Below are positions 1-7,637 of a stretch of 26,388 nt of DNA, piece after piece; position 1 is the first letter of the stretch; every line of letters starts with the position of its first letter. The stretch is from NCBI GenBank assembly GCA_916720425.1, contig CAKARD010000007.1:1-26388 (forward strand), written 5' to 3'. The DNA comes from an uncultured Kingella sp. Lineage in GTDB: Bacteria; Pseudomonadota; Gammaproteobacteria; Burkholderiales; Neisseriaceae. A program made the translations under genes and the position numbers. The notes under the pieces are model-generated. The model did not search any database. It was given only the letters and a program-made list of their open reading frames with translations, and was not told the origin of the DNA.

Positions 1-742
1 AGGCCAAAACACGTTCTGCACCACGTTCTTTGAGTGCTGAGGCAGCTTTGCATAAAGTGTTGGCAGTATCAATCATATCATCAATTAGCAAGCAGGTTTT
101 TCCTTGTACATCACCAATAATATTCATGACTTCGGCGACATTGGCTTTGGGACGGCGTTTGTCAATAATCGCTAAATCAGTATTAAGTATTTTTGCTACT
201 GCACGTGCGCGTACCACACCACCGATATCAGGGCTAACTACCATTAAGTTTTCAATGCGTTGTGCCATGATGTCATTAGTTAGGATGGGGGTGGCGTAAA
301 TATTGTCTACAGGAATATTAAAGAAACCTTGAATTTGATCGGCATGTAAGTCCACAGTTAATACACGATCAATTCCGCCTGCTTCAAGCATATTGGCAAC
401 CAATCTAGCAGAAATGGGAACGCGAGCCGAACGGGGACGACGATCCTGACGTGCATAGCCAAAGTAGGGGATAGCAGCCGTAATGCGCCCTGCAGAAGCA
501 CGTTTTAGCGCATCTGCCATGGTCAGTATTTCCATTAAATTGTCATTGGTGGGAGCGCAAGTGGATTGTAAAATAAAAACATCTCTACCTCGTACATTCT
601 CTAGTATTTCTACTGAAATTTCACCATCGGAAAATTTTTGTACCGACGCGCTACCCAAAGCTGTGTCTAGGTGTTTGACAACACGCTCTGCCATTTCTGG
701 ATTGGCATTACCTGTAAAGACTATTAAGCTATCATTAGCCAT
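1..742 (-). CDS. prs: Ribose-phosphate pyrophosphokinase, C-terminus cut by window edge
   Basis: This enzyme makes PRPP from ribose 5-phosphate and ATP in the cytoplasm, feeding purine, pyrimidine, NAD, histidine and tryptophan synthesis. The reverse strand reads MANDSLIVFTGNANPEMAER, followed by the family motifs GKFSDGEISVEI, FILQSTCAPTNDNLMEIL, IPYFGYARQDRR and VDLHADQIQGFF, and near the edge the PRPP loop LLIDDMIDTANT. About 247 codons are present; homologues run near 315-330, so some 70-80 C-terminal residues lie outside. The ATG has an AGGTGA ribosome site just upstream. It follows two tRNA-Gln genes and ispE on the same strand, an arrangement like the lolB-ispE-prs cluster of many proteobacteria. 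No internal stop was seen. Confidence 0.97.
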   Translation of the reverse strand, partial: MANDSLIVFTGNANPEMAERVVKHLDTALGSASVQKFSDGEISVEILENVRGRDVFILQSTCAPTNDNLMEILTMADALKRASAGRITAAIPYFGYARQDRRPRSARVPISARLVANMLEAGGIDRVLTVDLHADQIQGFFNIPVDNIYATPILTNDIMAQRIENLMVVSPDIGGVVRARAVAKILNTDLAIIDKRRPKANVAEVMNIIGDVQGKTCLLIDDMIDTANTLCKAASALKERGAERVLA

Positions 743-840
743 ATTATTTTCACCTGAGTGGTTAAATAGGTTATGTTGATTAGGGAACATGATTTGTTAT
801 CCCTTAACAGAATAAGGAAATTGCTATTTAGGCGGTGCGT

Positions 841-870
841 ATTATACGCGGTTTTTTTATACTCTGTGAT
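841..870 (-). promoter_or_regulatory. Putative prs promoter
   Basis: On the minus strand a perfect TATAAT (-10, 841-846) sits 18 bases from ATCACA (865-870, 4 of 6 to the -35 consensus). The -10 lies within a near-palindrome GCGTATAATACGC. Transcription would begin near 834, giving prs a leader of about 90 bases. The tRNA terminator lies directly upstream, so prs probably has its own promoter. Confidence 0.6.
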
Positions 871-880
871 AAACAAATAA

Positions 881-914
881 AAAAACATACTTTAAATTAT
901 TAAAGTACGTTTTT
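881..914 (-). terminator. Rho-independent terminator of the tRNA-Gln transcript
   Basis: A 15-bp stem (arms 881-895 and 900-914) with a 4-base loop, fully paired in minus-strand RNA with one G-U wobble. On that strand the stem ends in a U-run that continues beyond it. It lies a few bases past the 3' CCA of the first tRNA-Gln. Confidence 0.85.
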
Positions 915-916
915 AT

Positions 917-991
917 TGGCTGGGGAGGTAGGGATCGAACCTACGTATGTCGGAATCAAAATCCGATGCCTTACCACTTGGCGACTCCCCA
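917..991 (-). tRNA. tRNA-Gln (anticodon TTG), copy nearer prs
   Basis: A 75-base cloverleaf on the minus strand: acceptor stem TGGGGAG/CTCCCCA, discriminator G and encoded CCA, D-loop AAGTGGTAA, anticodon stem TCGGA/TCCGA with loop TTTTGAT, and T-stem GTAGG/CCTAC with loop TTCGATC. The anticodon TTG is at 957-959. The D-loop length matches classical bacterial tRNA-Gln. It lies 12 bases downstream of a second tRNA-Gln and shares its promoter and terminator. Confidence 0.96.
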
Positions 992-1003
992 ATAAACTGG
1001 GAC

Positions 1004-1080
1004 TGGCTGGGGATGTAGGATTCGAACCTACGCATGTCGGAATCAAAATCCGATGCCTTAACCAACTTGGCGAATCCCCA
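1004..1080 (-). tRNA. tRNA-Gln (anticodon TTG), promoter-proximal copy
   Basis: A 77-base cloverleaf with acceptor stem TGGGGAT/ATCCCCA, discriminator G and encoded CCA, the same anticodon arm as its neighbour (anticodon at 1044-1046), and T-loop TTCGAAT. The D-loop AAGTTGGTTAA is two bases longer than in the other copy. Both would read CAA and, by wobble, CAG. Confidence 0.96.
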
Positions 1081-1120
1081 GTAATTTTTACTTGATTTGT
1101 AATAAATAAGTTAAGCGTTA

Positions 1121-1150
1121 ATTATGCTTTATTTTGATTCATATTGTCAA
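1121..1150 (-). promoter_or_regulatory. Promoter of the tRNA-Gln pair
   Basis: On the minus strand a consensus TTGACA (1145-1150) is separated by 18 bases from CATAAT (1121-1126, 5 of 6). Predicted initiation near 1114 leaves a short leader before the tRNA at 1080. It sits immediately after the ispE stop codon. Confidence 0.75.
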
Positions 1151-1171
1151 TATGGTTTCATTTTTGTTTTT

Positions 1172-2026
1172 TTATCTATTTGATATTATAGATAATAATG
1201 GGTGATATGGTAGGCTACTGACGCACCAACTTGGGTAAGTTTGGGGTATTTTTGTTTGAATGGATTGCGCTTGCTGTAGGCTATCACAAGGCAAAAAGAC
1301 GCACGATCCTGAACCTGTCATGCGTGGCACACCAAATGGTGTTAATGCATCAAAAGCTGCTTTGACTTGTGGATAATCTTGCAAAACTACAGCTTGCATA
1401 TCGTTACGTAAGGGTTGCAAATTATCCCAAGTGGGATTGGCTTGGCTAGGACTGTGGCGTGGCAAATCAGTGTGGGCAAAAATTTTTGCAGTGGGAATAC
1501 TAATATTGGGATGTACGACAATGTAATATTGTTTTGGCACATTAAATATGGTTAACTGTTCGCCAATACCACGTGCAAAAGCCGTTTGACCAAAAATAAA
1601 AAAGGGTATGTCTGCGCCTAGTGTTTGTCCTAAACGAATCAGCGTGTCGGTAGATAAGTGACAATGCCATAATTGATTTAAGACCATTAAAACGGTTGCC
1701 GCATTGGAACTGCCACCTCCTAATCCTGCACCCATGGGAATGTGTTTTTCTATCCAAATATCTGCACCTTTTGCGTGGGGGCTGTATGCCTGTAATATTT
1801 GGGCAGCACGAACAGTTAAATCATACTGTGCCAAAACGCCCTTTGTTGGTGTATGCAAGATGATTTGGTTGTCATCACGAGGCGCGATACATAATGTATC
1901 TTGCAAATCAATTAAAGTAAAAATACTTTCTAATTCATGATAGCCATCTGGACGTTTGCTAATAATACGTAAATCTAAATTGAGTTTTGCTGGGGCAGGG
2001 TAATGGGGTAAATAATGTGGTAGCAT
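1172..2026 (-). CDS. ispE: 4-diphosphocytidyl-2-C-methyl-D-erythritol kinase
   Basis: IspE phosphorylates CDP-methylerythritol at the 2-hydroxyl, the ATP-dependent step of the MEP pathway to isoprenoid precursors, in the cytosol. The 284-residue protein has the usual length and GHMP-kinase features: PAPAKLNLDL at residues 10-19 with the substrate lysine K14, the glycine-rich ATP loop MGAGLGGGSSNAA at 98-110, the catalytic aspartate in LGADIPFF (D139), and a C-terminal MTGSGSCVF motif. Its ATG lies 3 bases after the lolB stop, so the two are co-transcribed. No convincing terminator follows; tRNA-Gln and prs come next on the same strand. Confidence 0.97.
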   Translation of the reverse strand: MLPHYLPHYPAPAKLNLDLRIISKRPDGYHELESIFTLIDLQDTLCIAPRDDNQIILHTPTKGVLAQYDLTVRAAQILQAYSPHAKGADIWIEKHIPMGAGLGGGSSNAATVLMVLNQLWHCHLSTDTLIRLGQTLGADIPFFIFGQTAFARGIGEQLTIFNVPKQYYIVVHPNISIPTAKIFAHTDLPRHSPSQANPTWDNLQPLRNDMQAVVLQDYPQVKAAFDALTPFGVPRMTGSGSCVFLPCDSLQQAQSIQTKIPQTYPSWCVSSLPYHPLLSIISNR

Positions 2027-2029
2027 GGT

Positions 2030-2620
2030 TTATCTTTCACGGGCATCGCAACGGGCGAAACGTTGTGCAATGCCTGCTTGTCGTTCTACTTGACTAAATG
2101 CCAAGCGTAAGGTTAAGTGTGCATTACTCAATGAAATAATTCGTACTAGACCATCTGTATCACTTTCGCGTGATATGTTCCAACCCAGTTGTTGTAAACT
2201 GCCATCAGTATTAATTTTGTATGGTATGTCTTTGACCCATTCGCCATTCATCCATACGCCTAAATATTGTACGGGCAAAGTATAGCCTAATAATTGCTCA
2301 CTTAAGATTTCTGCATTTGGGGCGGTGTATTGATGATTTTGATTATCCATTGCTAATACACCTTCTGAGTCTTGACATAATTGCCCTACAGTTGTGCCGA
2401 TAGGGGTATTGACATCAAAGGTTTCTACATTATCTTGACGTATCCAATCAAAATGGGCAACTTGGCCTTGATCACCTATTTTTACACTTAGTCGTCCACT
2501 AGCGTTAAATGCTTGCCAAGAGCGTTGCGCTTGCCATGAGGTATTGTTTTTGGGTGCATGAATTTGACAAGCATTTAACAATATTAATATGCCTAGTCCA
2601 ATTAATAGATTTATTTTCAT
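2030..2620 (-). CDS. lolB: Outer-membrane lipoprotein insertion protein LolB
   Basis: LolB receives lipoproteins from the periplasmic carrier LolA and inserts them into the outer membrane. The 196-residue product begins with a lipoprotein signal (hydrophobic residues 5-15, lipobox LNAC with the acylated cysteine at C18). The mature part matches LolB in pattern: W-x-x-FNASGRLSVK near residue 40, HFDWIRQDN, and the middle segment FDVNTPIGTTVGQL. Its ATG overlaps the stop of the upstream TPR gene (ATGA) and ispE follows after 3 bases, so translation is probably coupled. The lolB-ispE-prs order is conserved in many beta- and gammaproteobacteria. Confidence 0.92.
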   Translation of the reverse strand: MKINLLIGLGILILLNACQIHAPKNNTSWQAQRSWQAFNASGRLSVKIGDQGQVAHFDWIRQDNVETFDVNTPIGTTVGQLCQDSEGVLAMDNQNHQYTAPNAEILSEQLLGYTLPVQYLGVWMNGEWVKDIPYKINTDGSLQQLGWNISRESDTDGLVRIISLSNAHLTLRLAFSQVERQAGIAQRFARCDARER

Positions 2621-4473
2621 GGTAGTGTAACACCTAAATCATGCAATATATCGCGTAAAAATCGATTATTGCTATCTAATTTCTTACTTTCTTGCCAAAT
2701 TTGATATGCTTTATCTTGTTGTCCTAGTTGCCATAAAGTGGCACCCAAATGTGCGCCCACTTCGGCGTTGGTTTCTTTTGTATAGGCGTATTCTAAATAG
2801 AGTAAAGCGGTAGCATAATTTCCTTTGTGATAATACGCCCAACCCATACTGTCATTAATAACAGCGTTTTCAGGTTCTAATTTAAATGCCTGTTGAATTA
2901 AATCAAAGGCTTCATTAATATTTTTTTTATCCGCAATCAATAAAGTGTAACCCAGATTATTCATAGCGATGGCACTATTGGGGTTGAGTTGAAAATAGCG
3001 ACGCATATCAGCAATGGCTTTTTCGGGTTCTCCTAATTTGTCGTTATATAACATACCACGATACTCTAATAAGATAGACAAGTTTTTTTGTGTATCTGTT
3101 TGATGGTTTTTGTTGTCTAGATTTTTGATTTCTTTATTAAAAATTTTTAATGCTTCTTGTGGTGATTGGGTTTCTAAAATAGCATTGCCATAAATCTGAT
3201 ATATTTCGGCTAAACTAAAAACTTGTCCTTTTTGTTCTGATAAAGCAAAGACTTTCTGTGCAATATCATAAACTTTTTGCCAATTTTCTTGTTCTGCTGC
3301 TAATAATCCTTGCAACACCAGTCTATCAAATGCAAAATCGGGAGCATTGATTTTTTCTGTCCATGCTTGTGCCTGAACATAATCTTTTTGTTGCGCCAAA
3401 TACATGGCAGCTAAAAATGCCGCGCGAGCTTTATCTTCCTGTGTTCCTATTTGATAAGCTTTATCAAAATAGCCAACAATAATATTGACATTTTGTTTTT
3501 GATATTCCGCCAAACGTGCTGCTTGTAAATATAAGCTAGGATCAGGGTTCTCACTTAATAATGTTTGTATTTTCTTTTCGGCTAAATGATATTTTTGTGC
3601 GCCAATTAATACACTGAGTTCTAGTTTTCGCCAGGTGATGGACCAATTTTTCTGATTGTTTTGGGTGAAAAATTCACTGAGCATTTGGGGTTGCTTCTGT
3701 GCCAGTTCCTGCAAGATTAAAATGGTTTCGGCAGAAATGTCTTTGTCTAATTGTACCAAGCGGGATAAAGCGGCATTGAGGCGTTTTTTGTCATGATTTT
3801 CTGCACTCACCAAGGCTTCAAGCATGGCAGCTTCGGGCAAGGTTTCATATTGTTGAGTTAATTGATAAAGATTATCTTTTCCTTTTTTTGCTAAATTTGG
3901 ATGGGAAATGCTGGTTTGTACCAATAATAAAAACATACGACCACGTTGTTCTGGGGTAGCTTCTTGCAAAACAGTTGTCATGTTATTTAATATGGTATGG
4001 TAATCATTGCTGGCTAGTGCACGCGCCCATTCTAGACGACGCAAGGCTGGGCTGGGTTCGGGTTCTAATTCTTTCCATTGTTGGTAGATATAGTCGGTAA
4101 TATTATAAGCACGTGCGGAAATAGCCAATTCCATGGCACGTTCTGCTACATTGGGATTGCGCGTTTGACGTAACTGATTTAGATATATGCTCATCGATGT
4201 GAACATGTCTCCTTTATTGGCAGCGATTTCTGCTAAGAGTAGTGAAAATACCTGTTCGGTATGCTTGACGATGCCATCATATCGCTTTTGTTCTGCAGCC
4301 ATTTCTTCAGCACTTAATTTAATTTTACGTGCAGGGTAAATAATGGGAGAGGGGGATTTTTTGATTTGTGTGGTATGTGGTTTTTGTGGTTTACTTTTTT
4401 TTGTATCTGTAGCATGGCTATTTGCAGACAAAATTAATAATGCACCTAATAGGGTTAGGGTGAATTTTTTCAT
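2617..4473 (-). CDS. Exported tetratricopeptide-repeat protein
   Basis: A 618-residue protein of unproven function. It starts with a Sec signal peptide (MKKFTLTLLGALLILSANSHA, likely cut after SHA), then a lysine/proline-rich linker to about residue 55 and a mostly helical body. The clearest TPR units are in the last third (about 475-605): a repeat with YFQLNPNSAIAMNNLGY, one with AFKLEPENAVINDSMGWAYY, and one with LGATLWQLGQQDKAYQIW. The protein should be periplasmic or on the inner face of the outer membrane. It heads the operon with lolB (4-base overlap) and ispE; a homologous TPR gene sits there in other Neisseriaceae, which suggests but does not prove an envelope-assembly role. Two A8 tracts (coding strand) occur near codons 23 and 515. 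Confidence 0.88.
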   Translation of the reverse strand: MKKFTLTLLGALLILSANSHATDTKKSKPQKPHTTQIKKSPSPIIYPARKIKLSAEEMAAEQKRYDGIVKHTEQVFSLLLAEIAANKGDMFTSMSIYLNQLRQTRNPNVAERAMELAISARAYNITDYIYQQWKELEPEPSPALRRLEWARALASNDYHTILNNMTTVLQEATPEQRGRMFLLLVQTSISHPNLAKKGKDNLYQLTQQYETLPEAAMLEALVSAENHDKKRLNAALSRLVQLDKDISAETILILQELAQKQPQMLSEFFTQNNQKNWSITWRKLELSVLIGAQKYHLAEKKIQTLLSENPDPSLYLQAARLAEYQKQNVNIIVGYFDKAYQIGTQEDKARAAFLAAMYLAQQKDYVQAQAWTEKINAPDFAFDRLVLQGLLAAEQENWQKVYDIAQKVFALSEQKGQVFSLAEIYQIYGNAILETQSPQEALKIFNKEIKNLDNKNHQTDTQKNLSILLEYRGMLYNDKLGEPEKAIADMRRYFQLNPNSAIAMNNLGYTLLIADKKNINEAFDLIQQAFKLEPENAVINDSMGWAYYHKGNYATALLYLEYAYTKETNAEVGAHLGATLWQLGQQDKAYQIWQESKKLDSNNRFLRDILHDLGVTLP

Positions 4474-4502
4474 ATTACTATCCTAAATCGTATTGTGTTT
4501 TG

Positions 4503-4508
4503 ACTATA
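4503..4508 (-). promoter_or_regulatory. Putative -10 box for the TPR-lolB-ispE operon
   Basis: On the minus strand TATAGT (5 of 6 to TATAAT) precedes the TPR gene by about 30 bases. The -35 region at 17-18 bases is weak (TCGTTA). This is the best candidate between pyk's neighbourhood and the operon start. Confidence 0.4.
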
Positions 4509-4548
4509 CCACAAAATACATTAAGATAACGAAATTGAACAGATTTTG

Positions 4549-4578
4549 AAGAACAAGAGAGATTTTTCCCTTGTTCTT
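4549..4578 (-). terminator. Putative terminator hairpin after pyk
   Basis: Perfect 9-bp stem (arms 4549-4557 and 4570-4578, AAGAACAAG/CTTGTTCTT) with a 12-base loop, 17 bases past the pyk stop. On the minus strand it is followed by CAAAATC, not a clean U-run, so it may be a weak terminator or a 3'-end stabilising stem. Confidence 0.5.
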
Positions 4579-4595
4579 ATGCTTTAAATATGAGT

Positions 4596-6065
4596 TCATT
4601 TTACCATTGCGATTTGTAGGGCATTGGTTGTGCCACTTTCACGCATACGGGCACCGCTGGTGATGACGTATTGGTCACCTGCTTTGAGTACTTCTAGTTG
4701 TACTAATAAATTTTCTACTTCACTAAATGCTTGATCGTGATCGGTGCTGGTTGCCAAGTTCAAAGGACGAACACCACGATACATTGCCATGCGGCGTTGT
4801 GCTTTCTCGCTTGGTGTCAACGCATAAATAGGAATCAAAATACCATAACGGCTCACATGAAATGCTGAAGAACCGCTTTCAGTCAAAGCCACAATCGCTT
4901 TGGCATGGACTTGTTTTGCCACATGAACCGCCGCACTGGCAATGGCATGTGTGGTTTCACCACTGGCTGCTACAGCACTTTCGTCCACACCCACCAATGA
5001 ATCTTGTTCTTTTTCGGCAGTAGCACAAATCAATGCCATTTGACGCACGGTTTCAAAAGGATAGGCACCCACAGCCGTCTCTGCAGAACACATGACCGCA
5101 TCAGTACCATCTAATACCGCATTAGCGACATCGCTCACTTCAGCACGTGTTGGTACAGGATTGGTAATCATACTTTCCATCATTTGTGTTGCCGTGATAC
5201 TAAAACGGCGCAACTCACGTGCACGTTTAATCATGCGTTTTTGCAACGCAGGCACGGCGGCATTACCGACCTCAACCGCCAAATCGCCACGCGCAACCAT
5301 AATGCCATCAGATGCCAAAATAATATCGTCTAAATTTTCAATCGCCTCAACGCGTTCAATTTTTGCTACCAACCCTGGATAAACATCATAACCCAGAGCA
5401 TCACATTCTTTTTTGACCATCTCACGCGCTTGACGCATTTCATCGCCTGTTTTGACAAAACTAACCGCCACATAATCACAGCCAATTTTTACTGCGGTTT
5501 TCAAATCACGAAAATCTTTTTCGGTAAACGCACCAGCCGATAAACCACCACCTTGTTTGTTAATCCCTTTGTTTGATTTTAATTTATGCGTATTATTGGC
5601 GATGGTATGAATTTCGCTGCCTGAAACCTTTTCTACAGTAACCGTCAATAAACCATCGTCCAGCAATAAAATATCACCAGGTTTTACATCGTTTGGTAAT
5701 TCACGATAATCCAAACCAATGCGCTCGCGGTTACCTTCACCTTCCAAAGCCGCATCAAACAAAACTTTTGAACCCGCTTCAATATCCACACCGCCATTTT
5801 CTAGTTTAGAAACACGGATTTTGGGGCCTTGCAAATCTGCCATAATCGCCACTTCACGCCCCGCTTGACGTGCCGCTTCACGCACAATTTGCGCATTACC
5901 TTCATGAAATTCAGGTGTGCCATGGCTAAAATTAAAACGGACTACATGCAAACCACCAATGGTAATCATGTCGCGCAACAAATCTACATTGTTGCTACCC
6001 GGTCCTAAGGTTGCCACAATTTTTGTATTATGACGGATATTGGTTAAATCGCGTTGAATGCTCAT
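4596..6065 (-). CDS. pyk: Pyruvate kinase
   Basis: Converts phosphoenolpyruvate and ADP to pyruvate and ATP, the last step of glycolysis. The 489-residue protein has N-terminal TKIVATLGPGSNN, the active-site region VRFNFSHGTPEFH (residues 42-54), the B-domain after LQGPKIRV, the catalytic lysine region VAKIERVEAI, the signature DGIMVARGDLAVEVG, and TATQMMESM with a C-terminal domain starting near THAIASAAVHVAK. It resembles the PykA (AMP/sugar-phosphate responsive) group more than PykF; this is inferred from length and motif style. The ATG has an AAGGA site 8 bases upstream. By eye it is GC-richer than its neighbours and contains a 10-base uptake-sequence core at 5616-5625. Confidence 0.97.
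   Translation of the reverse strand: MSIQRDLTNIRHNTKIVATLGPGSNNVDLLRDMITIGGLHVVRFNFSHGTPEFHEGNAQIVREAARQAGREVAIMADLQGPKIRVSKLENGGVDIEAGSKVLFDAALEGEGNRERIGLDYRELPNDVKPGDILLLDDGLLTVTVEKVSGSEIHTIANNTHKLKSNKGINKQGGGLSAGAFTEKDFRDLKTAVKIGCDYVAVSFVKTGDEMRQAREMVKKECDALGYDVYPGLVAKIERVEAIENLDDIILASDGIMVARGDLAVEVGNAAVPALQKRMIKRARELRRFSITATQMMESMITNPVPTRAEVSDVANAVLDGTDAVMCSAETAVGAYPFETVRQMALICATAEKEQDSLVGVDESAVAASGETTHAIASAAVHVAKQVHAKAIVALTESGSSAFHVSRYGILIPIYALTPSEKAQRRMAMYRGVRPLNLATSTDHDQAFSEVENLLVQLEVLKAGDQYVITSGARMRESGTTNALQIAMVK
5616..5625 (+). repeat. Core of a Simonsiella-type DNA uptake sequence inside pyk
   Basis: GCTGCCTGAA matches the last 10 bases of the 12-base AG-simDUS; the first two bases differ (TC instead of AG). 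It may act weakly in DNA uptake or be chance. Confidence 0.35.
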
Positions 6066-6098
6066 GTGTGTATCCTTGTTTTTTTGGTAAAATTAGGA

Positions 6099-6128
6099 AT
6101 TATAGCCTTGTTTAGTATGCTATATGAA
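6099..6128 (-). promoter_or_regulatory. Putative pyk promoter
   Basis: Perfect TATAAT on the minus strand (6099-6104), with TTCATA (6123-6128, 4 of 6) 18 bases upstream. The predicted start lies about 25-30 bases before the pyk ATG. It falls in the gap after the lptG stop. Confidence 0.55.
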
Positions 6129-6158
6129 ACAGTAGGTATTCATTTTAGGTGTTTAAAA

Positions 6159-7226
6159 TTAACGTACTTCTTGTTTGCGGATAAGATATGCTGCCCATAA
6201 TGCAAAAGCCACAGTAGGTAATGCTGCTGAAATAAACGCAGGTACGCCATATAATTGTGTGGTAAAACCAAACAATCGTCCTGTAAAAAAGAATAATAAA
6301 CCTAAACAAATCCCTCCAAATAGTTTTAAGCCCATATTGTTGTGTCGCCCTGAATTAGGGGTAAATGCCAGCGCAACTAATGCCATAACCATGGTGGCAA
6401 TGGGATAGATTAATTTGTTCCACCATACTACTTGGTAGGCTTGAGTTTGTTGATGATTGTTTTTCAGATAAGTAATATATTGTGTTAATGCAATAAATGA
6501 CATTTGTTCGGGTTTGACTAATAATACGTTTAATAAAGGCTGATTAATATCGGTTGACCATGCGCGTGTATTGTTTTGGTGAAGTGTAATATTGTTATGA
6601 TTAAACACGCTGCTTTTAGCATTTTGTAATAACCATATATTATTTTGCACGTAGGCTTTATCGGCAACAATGGCCTCATTTAATTTAAAATCTTCATCGT
6701 ATTGCCAGATTTTAATACCCATCAATGTGTTATCGGGTAACATAGATGACACATTCACCATGCTATTGGGTTGTTTAATCCACACTCCATCTTGTGTGGC
6801 GATGACTTTGCCTGATTTAGCAGTGGTTTTGAGTGTGTCAGCATGGCGGCTTAATTCTGGCGCAATCCATTCTCCTAATAAAATCGTTATCATGGCAAAA
6901 ATAGCACTGAATTTCAAAATAATACCAATAATATTGGCAGTACTTAATCCACTGGTTTTGATAACAGCCCATTCGCTATTAGATGACAGTTGGTTTAATG
7001 CAATGAGACCACCTATTAATGTTGCCAGTGGCATCAGTTGATAGGCTCGAGCAGGCATTTGCATCAGAATATATTGTATTGCTATCCAACCCGTATAATG
7101 ACCTTCACCTACTGCTCCAATTTCGGATACCAAATCAATAAAACTATATAATGCTAAAATAGATAATAATGCATAGCACGATAAAATGCTAAGGCGGACG
7201 ATAAGATAGCGGGTGAGTATTTTCAT
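6159..7226 (-). CDS. lptG: LPS export ABC transporter permease LptG
   Basis: LptG is one of the two inner-membrane permease subunits that, with LptF and the LptB ATPase, extract lipopolysaccharide and pass it to LptC/LptA. The 355-residue protein has the family layout: one N-terminal membrane helix (about 12-33), two more around 55-75 and 98-120, a periplasmic beta-jellyroll domain (about 125-260), and three C-terminal helices (about 268-350). The segment NKLIYPIATMVMALVALAF and the GICLGLLFFFTGRLFGF region are typical of LptG rather than LptF. An AGGA site lies 6 bases before the ATG. In many relatives lptF directly precedes lptG; here the upstream 411 bases hold no permease gene. Confidence 0.92.
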   Translation of the reverse strand: MKILTRYLIVRLSILSCYALLSILALYSFIDLVSEIGAVGEGHYTGWIAIQYILMQMPARAYQLMPLATLIGGLIALNQLSSNSEWAVIKTSGLSTANIIGIILKFSAIFAMITILLGEWIAPELSRHADTLKTTAKSGKVIATQDGVWIKQPNSMVNVSSMLPDNTLMGIKIWQYDEDFKLNEAIVADKAYVQNNIWLLQNAKSSVFNHNNITLHQNNTRAWSTDINQPLLNVLLVKPEQMSFIALTQYITYLKNNHQQTQAYQVVWWNKLIYPIATMVMALVALAFTPNSGRHNNMGLKLFGGICLGLLFFFTGRLFGFTTQLYGVPAFISAALPTVAFALWAAYLIRKQEVR

Positions 7227-7385
7227 AAATTTCCTAATTATTCAAGCGTATTAGTTGTAGCTTGAGTGATTTTATATGCTCATGCAAAGCAAAATCGTGA
7301 TAAGCATTTTAACATACTAAGATGCTATTTTATAAGACAAATGATTAACAAAATAAGATAAACTCATGCATGGTTAAACAAGCAT

Positions 7386-7413
7386 TTGCTACAATATGAT
7401 TGTTATCAATAAT
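7386..7413 (+). promoter_or_regulatory. Putative promoter with Fur-like dyad, upstream of the small ORF before tex
   Basis: TTGCTA (7386-7391) and AATAAT (7408-7413, 5 of 6) are 16 bases apart. A second overlapping option is TTGTTA (7400-7405) with TATCTT (7423-7428) at 17 bases. The imperfect dyad GATTGTTATCAATAATC (7398-7414) overlaps both and resembles AT-rich Fur boxes only loosely (about half of the 19-base consensus). Confidence 0.4.
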
Positions 7414-7430
7414 CTTTTTCTTTATCTTAA

Positions 7431-7455
7431 GATTCAAAATCAATCTTTTTGAATC
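7431..7455 (+). other. Leader hairpin before the small ORF
   Basis: Perfect 9-bp inverted repeat GATTCAAAA (7431-7439) and TTTTGAATC (7447-7455), 7-base loop. No U-run follows, so it is not a terminator; it would form in the 5' part of a transcript from the promoter above. Confidence 0.5.
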
Positions 7456-7498
7456 CGAGTAACAACTAAAAGAAAAAAGAATAGATTAAGGGCTTAAA

Positions 7499-7582
7499 AT
7501 GAGTCAGCCTATATTTATTAAAAATATCGCAAACGAACAGGTAAAAAATAAACCCAAACTATCAGAATATAAGGTAGTCTAG
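7499..7582 (+). CDS. Possible 27-residue leader peptide or small protein
   Basis: A short ORF from ATG to TAG in the divergent lptG-tex gap. The peptide starts MSQPIFIKNIANEQV and ends LSEYKVV; it is polar, lysine-rich (5 of 27) and has no cysteine or membrane segment. AAGGG lies 7 bases before the ATG, an acceptable ribosome site. Its last codons and stop lie inside the 5' arm of a terminator-like hairpin, and the tex ATG is 55 bases further on. It could be a leader peptide for attenuation of tex, a small protein on its own transcript, or a chance ORF within a small RNA. No family is recognised. Confidence 0.35.
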   Translation: MSQPIFIKNIANEQVKNKPKLSEYKVV

Positions 7583-7605
7583 ATTTTAGGCTATCTTTCT
7601 TATTT
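7571..7605 (+). terminator. Terminator-like hairpin between the small ORF and tex
   Basis: An 11-bp stem in RNA (AAGGTAGTCTA 7571-7581 with TAGGCTATCTT 7587-7597, two G-U wobbles) and a 5-base loop, followed by the U-rich TCTTATTT. It lies 33 bases before the tex ATG on the tex strand, so it either ends a small upstream transcript or attenuates tex. Confidence 0.6.
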
Positions 7606-7637
7606 AAACTCATTCACATTAGGATTAATGCATACCC

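Noticed and set aside
1158..1198. 8-bp inverted repeat at the end of ispE as its terminator.
   Set aside because: It lies within the last codons and is followed on the transcript by A residues, not U.
6670..7041. A 123-codon plus-strand ORF opposite lptG.
   Set aside because: It is a shadow of the well-supported lptG frame and has no ribosome site or recognisable domain.
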